Assembly: GCA_003427395.1 (NCBI GenBank)
Contig: BFEA01001209.1
Coordinates: forward strand, 85,091 to 106,155
DNA length: 21,065 bases
DNA from: Chara braunii
Lineage: Eukaryota > Streptophyta > Charophyceae > Charales > Characeae
Direction: 5' to 3'
Part shown: positions 7,581 to 16,311 of the stretch, in pieces
Layout of the letters: each line of letters begins with the position of its first letter
How positions within the stretch are numbered: the first letter of the stretch is position 1
Program-made: the position numbers and the translations under genes
Notes under the pieces: generated by a model
The model's input: the letters and a program-made list of their open reading frames with translations, nothing else
What the model was told of the DNA's origin: nothing
Database searches by the model: none

Positions 7581-9464
7581 CTACAGGCTGCTCCCTTTTG
7601 CCACCTTATAGTCACGGCAATAAGGGACAATGTCGTCGGGGTCCCCACATTTAAGGCACTGGTCGACAACTTTCCTTTCCTGCCAAACTTTCTCTGTAAT
7701 TCCCAACTTTTTCCAAGGTTCTCCTTTGGGTACACCTGGATGAGGTGGGTATGGCTTATCCCACTTGTTGTACCAGGTGCCGCTTCCTCTTCCCCAGGCA
7801 GAATCGGAACCACGACCACCTTGCGAGGGACCATTTCCCCTTCCTCCCGTGTAGTAGCTACCTTCGCCACCACCCCTCTGGATGCCAGGTCCTCTTCCAC
7901 CACGTCCGCGACCACCTCTTCCTCGGCCACGTCCTCTTCCTTGTCGCCCTCCCCTGCGGGCTGCAACGGCCGCGTAGCTCCCCTCCTTAGCTACCAAACC
8001 GTTGGGTCCTTCCTCAAGACCATAATCTACTTGGTCCCAAGAAAGTGTTACGACACCTGCTTTTTCAAAGGTTAGAAGGATGTTGTCTTTCCCAGGTATT
8101 GACCCTGAGATAGTGCGGTTTTGCCATTTCTTTCCCGCTTGCAGATCTTTCCTGTAATGGCAATAGTTTGCTTCAGCCAAGAAGCCCGCATGATCTAATG
8201 CGATCTTGTTGAACTTCTCGTATGTCATCCCCTCTTCCTTGGTGCGGGGATACAACTGAGTCCTGAGGGGGTTGGGTAGTGCGCGTGCAAAACTATTTAG
8301 AATTTGAGTTGGGGTCAGTCCATGCTCATTACATTGCAGCAGTTCATCCATAGTTGCCTTAAGTGCTGAAGTACTTTTCCATTTCCTATCTGGGAGATTC
8401 AATATCAATATCTTAGTTCTCCTGGCTAAGTTCTTGTCCTGAAACCGTTCTATGACGGCTTTGAGAAAGTCTTCGATGCGGTTTTGTTGGGAATACTCTA
8501 CCATGGAACTGCAACCCGCTTCCTTTTGCAGGGAGATTGCAAAACTCATGGCATCTCCTCCCATACATGAACTTGCCATTAACACTCGGTCCCAATACGG
8601 AATTCGTTGTCCGTAGACATAGGATTCGACTGCTGCAATCCAATGCAATACACTTTCGTATTTCTTCCCTGTGTATGTCCATGGAATCTTTACTTTAATT
8701 TTGTTGATTTGCCTTGCTCCTTCTTCTCGCTGCACACCCTTTCCTTTCTTGTCATCACGCCCATCTCCGTCTCCATCTCCATCTCCTCCGCCTCCGCCGC
8801 TGCCTTTGACTATCCTCTCAATCACAGCTGGAGTAAAGGTCTGGGTGATGTGGTTGTCTAACTTTTCAATGTATGATTTTATATGCCGATCGACGTCTTT
8901 GGCAAACTTTTCCAAGAAGGTATTCCAGATTCCTTCAAACTCATATTGGTTGGTCTCGACTTTTTGCAAAGTTCTGTTTATAGTCGCGACCTCTTGCTTT
9001 GTATGAAGGACCGTTTCTGTCAACAAGGCAAGCTTTTCTTCGGTTGCAATTTGTTTGTTTTTCTGCTCTTGCAACTCTTTCTGCAACCTTGCTCCTATTT
9101 GTAGTATTTTCCTTTCTTCTAATTCTTGCCTTTTTGCTGCTAATATTTTGCTATGCAATTTGGCACATTTTTCTTCGAGCATAAGGTCCTTTTCTTTCTG
9201 GTCATCAATGGATGCCAACTTCGCAAGGAACGTATCTCGTTCTTCTTCGGTTTCCTGTATCCGGTCGCTGGAGTATGCATACTGGTCATACCACTCAAGC
9301 GGCTTGACATTAAGTCCTTCACCCATCTGACTACTCTCTCCTCTTCCAGCCCGCCGTCTGATCAGCCTTTCGGCTCCTTCATCACCCTCTTCTTCTTCTT
9401 CTTCAGTAGTCTGTAACTCCTCTTTTAACTGCTGCTCTAACTTTTCTTTCATTTCACTTTTCAA
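7581..9464 (-). pseudogene. G1 Gag (capsid/nucleocapsid)
   Basis: A 627-codon ORF. Residues 1-190 are Glu/Lys/Gln rich and probably coiled coil. A Gly/Asp low-complexity linker lies near residues 222-240. The capsid-like retrotransposon gag region spans about 260-440 (IPWTYTGKKYESVLHWIAAV, FLKAVIERFQ, LNSFARALPNPLRTQL). An RGG-type Arg-Gly-rich tract lies near 505-560, followed by a zinc-knuckle-like CLKCGDPDDIVPYC. In that knuckle the spacing C-x2-C-x4-X-x4-C is kept, but the His position is Asp. The ORF starts at a TTG in frame after a TAA; the first ATG is at 9452. Real Gag probably began upstream at 9619. Gag binds and packages the element RNA. Confidence 0.85.
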
Positions 9465-9493
9465 TCTTTATTCTTCCATTTGGGCTTTCTTCT

Positions 9494-9619
9494 TTATCTC
9501 CTCTTCTTTCTGTTTTTTCTGTCTTCTTTCTCTTTCTTTTTCTCTGCCTGCCGACGATCGATTTCTGCCTGTTCAGCAGGCGTGGGCCCTGGCTTAATTG
9601 TCCCTGAACGCATCATCAT
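9494..9619 (-). pseudogene. G1 Gag N-terminus, frameshifted fragment
   Basis: Three consecutive ATG codons (9619, 9616, 9613) open a 41-codon frame rich in Glu, Lys and Arg (after MMMRSGTIKPGPTPAEQAE). It leads into the same kind of charged coiled-coil sequence as the main Gag ORF but in another frame, and stops at 9494-9496. A shift in the purine-rich tract around 9510-9550 and a TAA at about 9468-9470 separate it from the downstream ORF. I infer this is the original Gag start. Confidence 0.6.
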
Positions 9620-10417
9620 TCTGGATGCGCATACTCTTTCATATATATATAGATATATATACATATTAGATAGTTATCTGGGACTTCTTTCGATTTCTTT
9701 GCAGACAAGAATGTTTTGACATCCTGGTTGATCTTGTCCCGTCGTTTGGCCTGTGGGCAGGGGCGGTGCTTGCATGTGCGACTTGTCATCTGGGATCTGT
9801 TTTGTTGCCTGCTGTTCTGTTTTATTTGGCTGTTCCCTTCCTCTTTTCTTTGCCTCTTTGCCTTTTGGTTGTGTGCAAGTGGGTCGATATGACACACGGG
9901 GGTGGGGGTAGCCGCCGCTCAACCTACATCCACGTGGGCGGCCTTGTACGCAAGAGGTTTTGAACAGGGGGAGTTATAAGGCAGAAGATAAAAATTCATT
10001 TTTTTTTCTTTTTTCGTTTTTTGAAAATTTTTCGCTTTTGCGCTCTGATGTTCTTTTGACAATATATATCGTTTGTGTATATATACAGGGTTCAACCTCC
10101 TGATAATTTGGTGCAACTCCGACGGAACAGTCTGTCGCAGCCCCCTGATTCTTATCCTTTTCTCCTTTTTTTTTTTTTTTTTTCCAAACAGGTCCTTATG
10201 GCCCTGGCTCCATTTCCATTCTGGGGAGCATCAGTCCGGTTCCTATTCCACCGGCAAGTCAGAATAAAATATTACATCATGAACGCACATACGCTTCCTT
10301 CCATCTGGTTGAAGGAACCCTGACCAGCATGTGTGTGTCAATTATGTCTAAACTCTGATCCCCGCCCATATGCCTCGTGAGATCCCTACCAATCTGATAC
10401 CTGTTTGCCTTGAATGT
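9620..10417. other. low-complexity intergenic DNA at the 5' side of G1
   Basis: This stretch contains a TA-rich tract (about 9640-9665), T-rich tracts near 9998-10025 and a run of 17 T (10166-10182). By position the 5' LTR of G1 should be here, but I see no copy of the 2984-3908 region and no convincing primer-binding site. ORFs in this interval look spurious. Confidence 0.5.
10056..10144 (+). repeat. fragments of the foldback family near G1
   Basis: TTTGACAATATATATCG at about 10056 matches the right end of the foldback unit. GTGCAACTCCGACGGAACAG plus TCTGTCGCAGCCCC (10111-10144) matches its left part. The same unit is repeated at 1528-2412, about 8 kb away. Confidence 0.65.
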
Positions 10418-10699
10418 CTAAACCCTAAACCCTAAACCCTCAGCTATGGTTTTGAAGAGACTCCTAATTCATAAACCCTAAACCCTAGCTAATCTTGTGT
10501 GTCTTTTCCTAACTATGAAGGTTGTACTTAAGGACTACCACTGTTGCTCTCCTACGCATGCTTTTAAATAGCCACACTTAAGCCCCAAACCCTATCTAAA
10601 TCCTTTGAACCTTTGAACCCTAAACCCCTTTTTTTAATCTCTATCATCCTGCTCCCTGTTTATCTTGTTTTTGTTCCGCTCCTGCCCCTAAACCCTAGA
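10418..10699. repeat. interstitial telomere-like repeats (CCCTAAA type)
   Basis: The longest run is three contiguous CTAAACC units (10418-10440). Further motifs are ATAAACCCTAAACCCTAGC (10471-10489), CAAACCCTATCTAAATCC (about 10586-10603), AACCCTAAACCCC (about 10616-10628) and CCCTAAACCCTAGA (about 10685-10698). All are in the same orientation and separated by unrelated sequence. CCCTAAA is the common plant and many-green-algal telomere unit. The cluster lies just past the 3' end of the minus-strand LINE. Confidence 0.85.
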
Positions 10700-10863
10700 C
10701 CGCCTTAATCTATTTTTCCATCTATTCCCTGTGAAAACTCTGCTGTCGCCTACCATAAGTGTCTCTCGGATGTTCATCTAGGTCCAGATTGGAGACGGAT
10801 CTTCGTGTACCTGAGTAATCATCTGGCCTACCGACTTGACAGAGTTGTGCCACTCTTTCCATC

Positions 10864-11901
10864 TTAAAGTGTGCCCATATAGCCAAGCCACTTTGTCATC
10901 AACCAACCAGACCCGTCTGAGTGTGGCACCTGTTTTGTCTCTGGACTGTTTTGCACCCGGAGTTTCACCTTCCTCCATTGACGTAGGATTTCCGCTTCAA
11001 TCATATCTTTGGTTGCCGCCCACACTTTCTCCCGTGGGTTCTTCGTGCCATCCAATGTTCTGCTGCACCTCTCCTTCCAAATGGCCCAAAGCGTGATCTT
11101 GCGCACCATCCCGAACCAGATTTTCTCTGATTTGCCGAAGTTAGAGGGTAAGTTAGTCCATAGGAGTAGTTGGAGGGGGTGCTCTGGGAGGGGAGAAGGG
11201 AATAGACTATCCCAAAGTGCTGCTGCTCTTGCCCAATACTCTATGGCTTCTTTGCGGTTAATTAGGCAATGTATCACATCCTCCTGTTGTTGATCAGAGC
11301 AGACTATACAAACAGCAGAGCTGGTTGGGTCGTTCATTCTTCTTCTGACATGTAGCCACTGGTTAACCGGTAGAGCCACATAGGTTATGAGCCATTGCAT
11401 GCTTCTGATTTTTATAGGTCGTATCGTTTTGTACTTCTTCCATGAAATTTTTGCTATCTGGTCTGCCTCAGAACCAATTAACTTGCTGCATCTTCCTTTG
11501 ATTATTGGGTCTGGGTCCTTTGTTTTTAACAGCGTCTTATAACCCAGGAGGACTGTATAATCATATGTTGGAATTGGTGGTTTTGCCGTTCTATTTCTGT
11601 ATGGGCGCCATGCCCATTCTGATGGGTCGAACTCAAGGTTTTGAATTGCCTTGTTAATTTGGAAGATACTTTTAGGCCAGAGGCCTAACGTCCTTATTTT
11701 CCGCAACGTGAACGCATTCAACACTGCTTTTTCAGGATTGATCTTCTGAATGTGTTGTTCATCTGGCTTAGTCTTCAAAATTGAGAAGGAGGTGAATACA
11801 TCCCTTGGACCGGGTGTGGACTGCCGGTGGGAGAATTGGTAGGCTCTAACTGGGGAGGATTCTTGGACCTGATTTCCATGTGAACTCTTCTTGTAGAATA
11901 T
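10864..11901 (-). pseudogene. LINE ORF2 C-terminus with zf-RVT zinc-binding motif
   Basis: The frame is open from 11901 to the TAG/TAA-type end at 10864, about 345 codons; an ORF caller would begin at a TTG at 11778. Numbered from that TTG, residues about 125-190 match the reverse transcriptase zinc-binding domain: MQWLITYVALPVNQWLHVRR, then Cys157-x2-Cys160 and His170-Cys171 (CIVCSDQQQEDVIHCLI), followed by a Trp-rich helix region (EYWARAAALW, ITLWAIWKERC). In plant L1-type LINEs this domain lies C-terminal to RT. It is probably the native C-terminus of the protein. Confidence 0.8.
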
Positions 11902-12597
11902 CTATCCAGCTACACGAGATGCTTTGTATTGTCTTTTGGAGGTTTTCGTCCCTATGATGGCAGTTTTCAAGCAGGTCTTGAGGTCCGCCTTGTCCAGCCA
12001 GCTTTTCTTATCCTCGTTCCATATGTCCCCTACTCGCCAAACACCCTGTTTGATCCAGGATAGCCATCTGTTGCCTCTGATGGACAAAGTCCATGGGTGG
12101 TGTCCCTCATCTCTAATCCACGGATTACCAAAGAGAGGTTGTCTGAGCACTTCTTCTTTAGACCTTGGTTTGCCTAGCTTTTCTGGCATGATCTCTCTCC
12201 AGATCCGTAGCAGAGCAGCACAATACGGGTGAGAGGACTGGGTGGGGGTTAGTCTCCCCTGGCTTCTTTGACCCTTAGGAATCCAGTCTTTGTTCATCAC
12301 CCAGAATAGTCCGGACATATTGGGAGGGGACTCAATCGGGGCCATACTTCTAATACTGTCTTGTGCAAGCATGTTCTAGGGCAAAGACTGTTTAGACAGC
12401 AACTTGACTACCCACTTGGTTTGGACGGCTTTCGTCTCTTGTCTGGGATCTATGATACCCAGTCCTCCCTGGGACGGTTTCCTTGTGATGAAGTGTCAAG
12501 CTATCTTAGGGATGTAATTCTCTTTGTTCGGGTCACCTGCCCACAGGTAGGCTCTGGCTTTTCTATTCAGATCTTTGATTGCCTGATCTGATATAGT
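11902..12597 (-). pseudogene. LINE post-RT region
   Basis: Same frame as the RT segments. Readable motifs include AYLWAGDPNKENYIPKIA and PSQGGLGIIDP, typical of the C-terminal half of LINE ORF2 proteins. It is interrupted by an in-frame TGA near 12510 and a TAG near 12376, and closed by TAG at 11902-11904. The longest open piece is 12372-11902 (156 codons; RDEGHHPWTLSIRGNRWLSW and similar). No catalytic function is assigned to this region. Confidence 0.75.
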
Positions 12598-12888
12598 CTA
12601 GATCAAGGCACTGTACCACATCATTGAGAATATGGAAGTGTTGATGGTAAGAGCTCTGCCCATTATTGAGGTGAACGCTTGACTCCATTTCCCCATTTTA
12701 TTTATTTGGCTGGTTAGAAGGTTTTGTGCCATCTGGGGTGTTGGGTCTTCTTTCGTTACTTGGATTCCTAGATATCTCGTTGGCAGCTCAGGCCTTTCCC
12801 ATGACATCTGGCTCTCCAGACTTTGGAGATGTGGCACCGGTTCATCTGAAAGCCACCAACTTATCGTCTTGCCCCAATTTATCTTCAT
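12598..12888 (-). pseudogene. LINE RT thumb segment (RYLGI motif)
   Basis: A 96-codon segment in the same frame as the palm segment. KINWGKTISWW and RYLGIQVTKE are the usual post-palm motifs of LINE RTs (the LGI box). It ends at a TAG (12598-12600), beyond which the frame remains LINE-like. Confidence 0.8.
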
Positions 12889-13251
12889 TTATGAGGCTAG
12901 TCTGAAGGCTTCCATTGCCCTGACCAGGGCAGCCATTGATGACTTGGAGGGTCTGATTAAGACCGTCAAATCATCCACAAACATGGTTACTATAGGAAAA
13001 TGTATGTTGTGCGCATACCCCATGTTCATTTCTGGCAGCCTTTGGATAGAAGGGTCCTTACGGAGAAAGGAGGCTATGGCTTCCATTACAAAGAGGAAGC
13101 TAGGCGGAGCTAATGGGTCGCCTTGTCGTACTGATCTGGAGATTGGGTAGCCTTTGGAGAGCAGTCTGTTAATCTGAACACAGCCGGAGGCATTATTATA
13201 CAACACACGCCCCCATGTCCTGAAGTTGGGACCTACTCCCATCCTTTCCAT
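12889..13251 (-). pseudogene. LINE reverse transcriptase, palm with FVDD active site
   Basis: About 120 codons. RQGDPLAP at residues 42-49 and the catalytic MFVDDLTV (Asp93, Asp94) are intact, followed by a segment that would normally continue into the RT thumb. A TAA in frame at 12889-12891 splits it from the next segment. Upstream, the frame continues past the apparent start to the FDFEKAY region near 13302 but is interrupted by TAG at 13279-13281. Confidence 0.85.
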
Positions 13252-13687
13252 GCTCGCATCTAGGAAGTCCCAGTTTACCTAGCCGTAGGCCTTTTCGAAG
13301 TCGAAGAAAGAGAATCGTTGTCCTAATTTTCTTCTCTACAACTTTCCTAGAGGCTTCTTTGAGGGTCATTACGTTGTCTAGGATGTATCTTCCTGGTATG
13401 AATTCAGACTGGTCTGTGTGAAAACACTTGTCTGTTAGGTCCAGTATGCAGTAAGCCAGTGCCTTGGCCAGTATTTTGTAGGGGAGTGTGAGAAGAGAAA
13501 TTGGTCTGTAGTTCTTAATGTCTTCCCGATCACCTTTTTTATAGAGTAGAGTGACCACACTGGCACTAAGGAATTCGCCCATCCCTTCTTTTTCCCAACT
13601 GTCGTTATAAAATTTCAAGAGGTCCGGGCCCATTAGAGGCCAGTATTTTTCCCATAATTCCTTTGTTAAACCGTCTGCGAGGAACAT
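13196..13687 (-). pseudogene. LINE reverse transcriptase, N-terminal part
   Basis: A 163-codon ORF whose first ~130 residues are LINE RT: DGLTKELWEKYW, VVTLLYKKGDREDIKNYRPI, LLTLPYKILAKALA, FIPGRYILDNVMTLKEA. After about residue 130 the sequence turns Arg/Leu/Gly rich because a one-base insertion near 13303 moves it out of the RT frame. The catalytic FDFEKAY motif is found in the other frame, followed immediately by an in-frame TAG (13279-13281). The first ATG is probably not native, since it lies at the truncation junction. Confidence 0.85.
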
Positions 13688-13715
13688 GAATATGGACGAA
13701 GCACAGAAATCCAGA

Positions 13716-13906
13716 TTGCAAAATCACACTGAAGTCCAAGTAGTCAAAGCAAGAGCAGATAGCACAATGGAACCGAGTAACCATCCATTTGAGAACGATA
13801 CAGAAGAATCNTTGCAAAATCACACTGAAGTCCAAGTAGTCAAAGCAAGAGCAGATAGCACAATGGAACCGAGTAACCATCCATTTGAGAACGATACAGA
13901 AGAATC
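13716..13906. repeat. exact 95-bp direct duplication separated by a single N
   Basis: 13716-13810 and 13812-13906 are identical base for base; position 13811 is N. This is what two contig ends sharing an unmerged overlap look like after scaffolding. The plus-strand frame through it (from ATG 13686 or 13692) and the minus-strand frame both appear to repeat a peptide only because of this duplication. Confidence 0.95.
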
Positions 13907-13969
13907 GTGAGTCAATGTCCAAGCCCAATAGGCCAACACCAACAGCATAACCCAATGTAGCTCTCTCCC

Positions 13970-14099
13970 TTGAATGGCGCCAGGCGCCCTACCTACTCTA
14001 CAGCCTATCACTACAACTATAGTATGACAGCAACCAGACAACTTGACGACCAGCGAGTGATGATGTCAACACCAATGCCGACCTCCCACCTCCACCAGG
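13970..14099 (+). other. candidate exon ending in a splice donor (weak)
   Basis: The stretch reads as a protein-like frame (RRPTYSTAYHYNYSMTATRQ and LDDQRVMMSTPMPTSHLHQ) and terminates at CAG followed by GTACGT. The G2-family LTR sequence begins directly after. The peptide is not recognised. The upstream stretch 13692-13906 also reads as charged, protein-like sequence and ends at GTGAGT (13907-13912), a second donor-like site. A host gene 5' region invaded by retroelements is one reading; chance or LTR-proximal sequence are equally possible. Confidence 0.18.
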
Positions 14100-14823
14100 T
14101 ACGTCTCTCTCTTCACCCACACCCTCCCTTGTTATCCCACACAGCGCCCTTCACCTCCGAAGAACCACCATCGCCCTCACCTCCCCTGCGCCCTCGGGCA
14201 GCCCGGCTATGGCCGCCAGCGCCCTGTGTACAGGCAGCGCCCTACCCCCTAGCGCCTGCCTGTCTCGCACCTCAGCCTAGCGCAGCGCAGCAGCGCAGCA
14301 GCTCGCATTAGCGCAGCGTGCCGGCATTGCCCGCAATGGCCAAGATCCTTGCCCACTCGCCTTGCTTGCCTATATGCCAGTGTTGCGTGTGGGCGGCCTC
14401 CCTTCAGCCTGCGTCTGGGCCCCAGTACCTGAACCCCGGCCCGATGCAGTTGGGGCCTGGGAGATGCAGTTGCGCCTCTTTCATCAAGGTCTGCAGCCAG
14501 ATTCAGATAGTGGGCCGGTTTCCCATTGGCATTTTTGGCCTCTATACCTAGCATGCATTGTCGGCCTCACGTTTATGTGCCCAGGGCCTAACCAACTCAG
14601 GGGCCCTGGGATTTCCGCATTTGCAGAGATCCGAGACTCGGTGCACTCCAAACAACTGGCGTGCTGCAACTGTATGGACCCCACTTCGTGAAATGTTTGC
14701 ACAGAGGGCTCTTGTTGATTTGCTGGCCCGCCTTCACTTAGGGCGGGCACGAGGCTTGCTGGAGCCTTAGCCCAGAACATGTACATCATGGCAAGGCCCC
14801 TTCTTGAGGGCTCAATCCTCACA
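14100..14823 (-). mobile_element. 3' LTR of gypsy element G2
   Basis: This is homologous over its length to the isolated LTR at 511-1226. Its element-sense start is TGTGAGG at 14823, immediately downstream of a polypurine tract that itself follows the G2 stop codon. The left (element 3') boundary is uncertain because the two copies diverge around 14095-14105. The ORFs it contains are not genes. Confidence 0.85.
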
Positions 14824-14836
14824 TTCCATCCCCCTT
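14824..14836 (-). promoter_or_regulatory. polypurine tract of G2 (plus-strand DNA primer site)
   Basis: On the minus strand the sequence is AAGGGGGATGGAA directly before the LTR start TGTGAGG, and about 25 bases after the last G2 codon. In LTR retrotransposons this RNase H-resistant tract primes second-strand synthesis. Confidence 0.85.
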
Positions 14837-14860
14837 AGCTTCGAAAGTCCGCTGAGATGC

Positions 14861-15358
14861 TTACTTCGCAGGTGCCTTCCCTTTCAGCATCCTCTCATAT
14901 TCTGCCACCACCTGAGGAGTTGTGTCAATCAGTTCCTCTCTGGTGAACCACCGATCTGCTTTTGGATCCGTATGATGCCTGAATCTTACGCGATATTCTC
15001 TCTTGGGCTTAGGAGGTCTTCCTCTACCCAAAGGCTTCTGAACAGACAGATCTCTGTGATCCACAATGTCGTCGATGTCCACTTGACCATCCATGGTTGG
15101 GGGCAGCATCGATCTCCTTGAAGGGAATTGATCAGTCTCAACGAAAGGTGCAAGCTTTGAGGCATGAAAGACAGGGTGAGTGGGTAGGTGTCCAGGGATA
15201 CGGATAACATAGGTAGGACCATCCATCTCATCCCCCACTACATCCAGGACTTCCCAAGGACCAAAGTATTGAGGCATTAGTTNTCTAGAGATACCGAATT
15301 CCTGTCCTAGCTCACTAGCCTTGACCCAGACACGTTCCCCTACCTGAAATGAGGACTG
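14861..15358 (-). pseudogene. G2 integrase C-terminus and chromodomain-like tail
   Basis: Directly after the TGA at 15359-15361 the frame stays open to 14861 apart from one codon holding N (15283). Order: integrase C-terminal region (VGERVWVKASELGQ, FGPWEVLDVVGDE, THPVFHASKLAPF), a linker (FPSRRSMLPPTMDGQVDIDD), a basic Gly-Arg-Pro patch, then the chromodomain-like REYRVRFRHHTDPKADRWFT and a closing helix (QVVAEYERMLKG). The tail aligns with the G1 tail, including the invariant Trp. Its expected role is binding of marked chromatin during integration. Confidence 0.8.
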
Positions 15359-15973
15359 TCATCGATGCTTGTTCTCAGAAGCAATCATTGCTTGCTGAGC
15401 TTTCTTAATATGCTCGACAGCTTGCTGCAGCAACTTCTCATACTGCACACCATACTCAAGTGTGCCTGGAGTTGCAGAGGATCGGTTTTCAGGTAGGAGG
15501 AAGTCTAGAGCAGATCTAGGCTTCCATCCCAAGTGCAGCTGGTTAGGACTAACGCCGGTACTGCTGTGTACAGCGTTGTTGTACAGGCTGGCGATGAGAG
15601 GCAACTTCTCATCCCAATCATCCTGCGTGGGCTTGATGTAATGCCTCAGCAAGTGTTGTACAACTCTATTCATTTGCTCGGCCTGTCCGTTGGCTTCGGG
15701 ATGATTCCCTGAAGTCATCTGAAGTTGACTGCCCATCTGCTCAGCAGTCTTCTTCCACAGCTCACTTGTGAATCGGACATCTCTGTCACTGACGATTGAC
15801 TTCGGAAGTCCAAAATCACGCACCCAGTTGTCCATGAACAACTTGATGGCGTGGTCAGTCCTTGCGGTCTCTGGCATAGCTACTAGTCTAGCGTACTTGG
15901 TGAATCCATCGATGATGACGAAGATGTGTCTCTTGCCACTCTTACTGGTCACCAGGGTGTCCATGAAATCCAT
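15359..15973 (-). pseudogene. G2 integrase catalytic core
   Basis: A 204-codon ORF with an intact DD35E triad: Asp2 in MDFMD, Asp63 in VSDRDVRF and Glu99 in GQAEQMN, with 35 residues between the last two. Helical linker sequence follows (EKLLQQAVEHIKKAQQAMIA) and the ORF ends at TGA right after ENKHR. The next codons continue the family sequence in the same frame, so this TGA is an internal stop. A frameshift just before residue 1 disconnects it from the zinc finger. Confidence 0.88.
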
Positions 15974-16311
15974 GGAAACACTCTGTCCTGGACCAGCGGG
16001 GATAACCCAAGCGGTGCTTGAGTTCTCGGCTTGTCCCGCTGACAGACCTGACAGGTCTCTACATACTTCTTTGCGTCATCTAGCATTCCAGGCCACCAAA
16101 ATCGTTGTACTAGATTAGCACTCGTCTTTTTGTAACCAAAGTGCCCGCTTGCGTCATGGCATTCTCCTAAAAACAAACTACGCAAACGTTCACTAGATGG
16201 AACTACTAACCTTTCAACTCCGGCCTTATCAAGATAGAGAAGCCAGTCCACCATCACAAACTCACTTTCCGTGGCCTTGTCTTTTGCCTGAAGTTTGCGC
16301 ATGATGTCCAT
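15949..16311 (-). pseudogene. G2 integrase zinc-binding domain
   Basis: A 120-codon ORF. The HHCC finger is complete: His residues in CHDASGHFGY and Cys residues in CQVCQRDK, with the usual WWPGM core between. The ORF starts at an ATG, but the frame is open upstream to the TAG at 16327-16329. Its last ~20 residues (VQDRVFPWISWTPW) are out of frame: compared with G1, a segment of roughly a dozen bases is lost near 16000. Confidence 0.85.

Larger units (their letters stand above)
3909..9619 (-). mobile_element. G1: degenerate Ty3/gypsy chromovirus-type retrotransposon
   Basis: On the minus strand the order is Gag with zinc-knuckle region, aspartic protease, reverse transcriptase, RNase H, integrase (HHCC, DD35E, GPF-type C-terminal part) and a chromodomain-like tail. 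RT and RNase H before integrase defines Ty3/gypsy; the terminal chromodomain points to chromoviruses. The coding region is about 5.7 kb. It is broken by a frameshift in the gag N-terminus, a gag/pol frame change, an in-frame TGA between protease and RT, an indel between RT and RNase H, an in-frame TAG in the integrase zinc finger and a 17-bp duplication before the chromodomain. No LTR pair was located, so the true element ends are unknown. Confidence 0.9.
10864..13687 (-). mobile_element. 5'-truncated, degenerate LINE (non-LTR retrotransposon)
   Basis: The minus strand carries a LINE RT (KNYRPISLL, SVRQGDPLAP, FVDD), the post-RT region, and a C-terminal zf-RVT zinc-binding segment. No endonuclease domain is present: the element begins at about 13685, within the N-terminal part of RT (ADGLTKELWEKYWPLMGPDL). 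A 5' truncation like this is the usual outcome of target-primed reverse transcription. The downstream frame is the same from 13302 to 10864 apart from isolated stop codons, and one frameshift separates it from the RT N-terminus. The 3' end lies somewhere between 10864 and about 10700; no clear poly-A tail was seen. Confidence 0.9.

Noticed and set aside
7067-7654. 195-codon plus-strand ORF opposite the G1 protease
   Set aside because: It is antisense to a well-supported protease and Gag tail; Ser/Thr/Leu-rich shadow frame without recognisable domains.
9480-9963. Plus-strand ORFs with Phe/Leu-rich, membrane-like composition
   Set aside because: The hydrophobic look comes from T-rich DNA; no start context, homology or conserved motif supports a gene.
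10031-10048. Primer-binding site for G1 (ATCAGAGC on the minus strand)
   Set aside because: Only eight bases match the initiator-Met tRNA-type site, it lacks the leading TGG, and no LTR end adjoins it.
13605-13955. Protein with an internal peptide duplication on either strand
   Set aside because: The duplication is the exact 95-bp repeat around N at 13811, most likely an assembly artefact.
14249-14822. ORFs inside 14249-14822
   Set aside because: Equivalent frames in the other LTR copy are not conserved as protein; this is LTR sequence.
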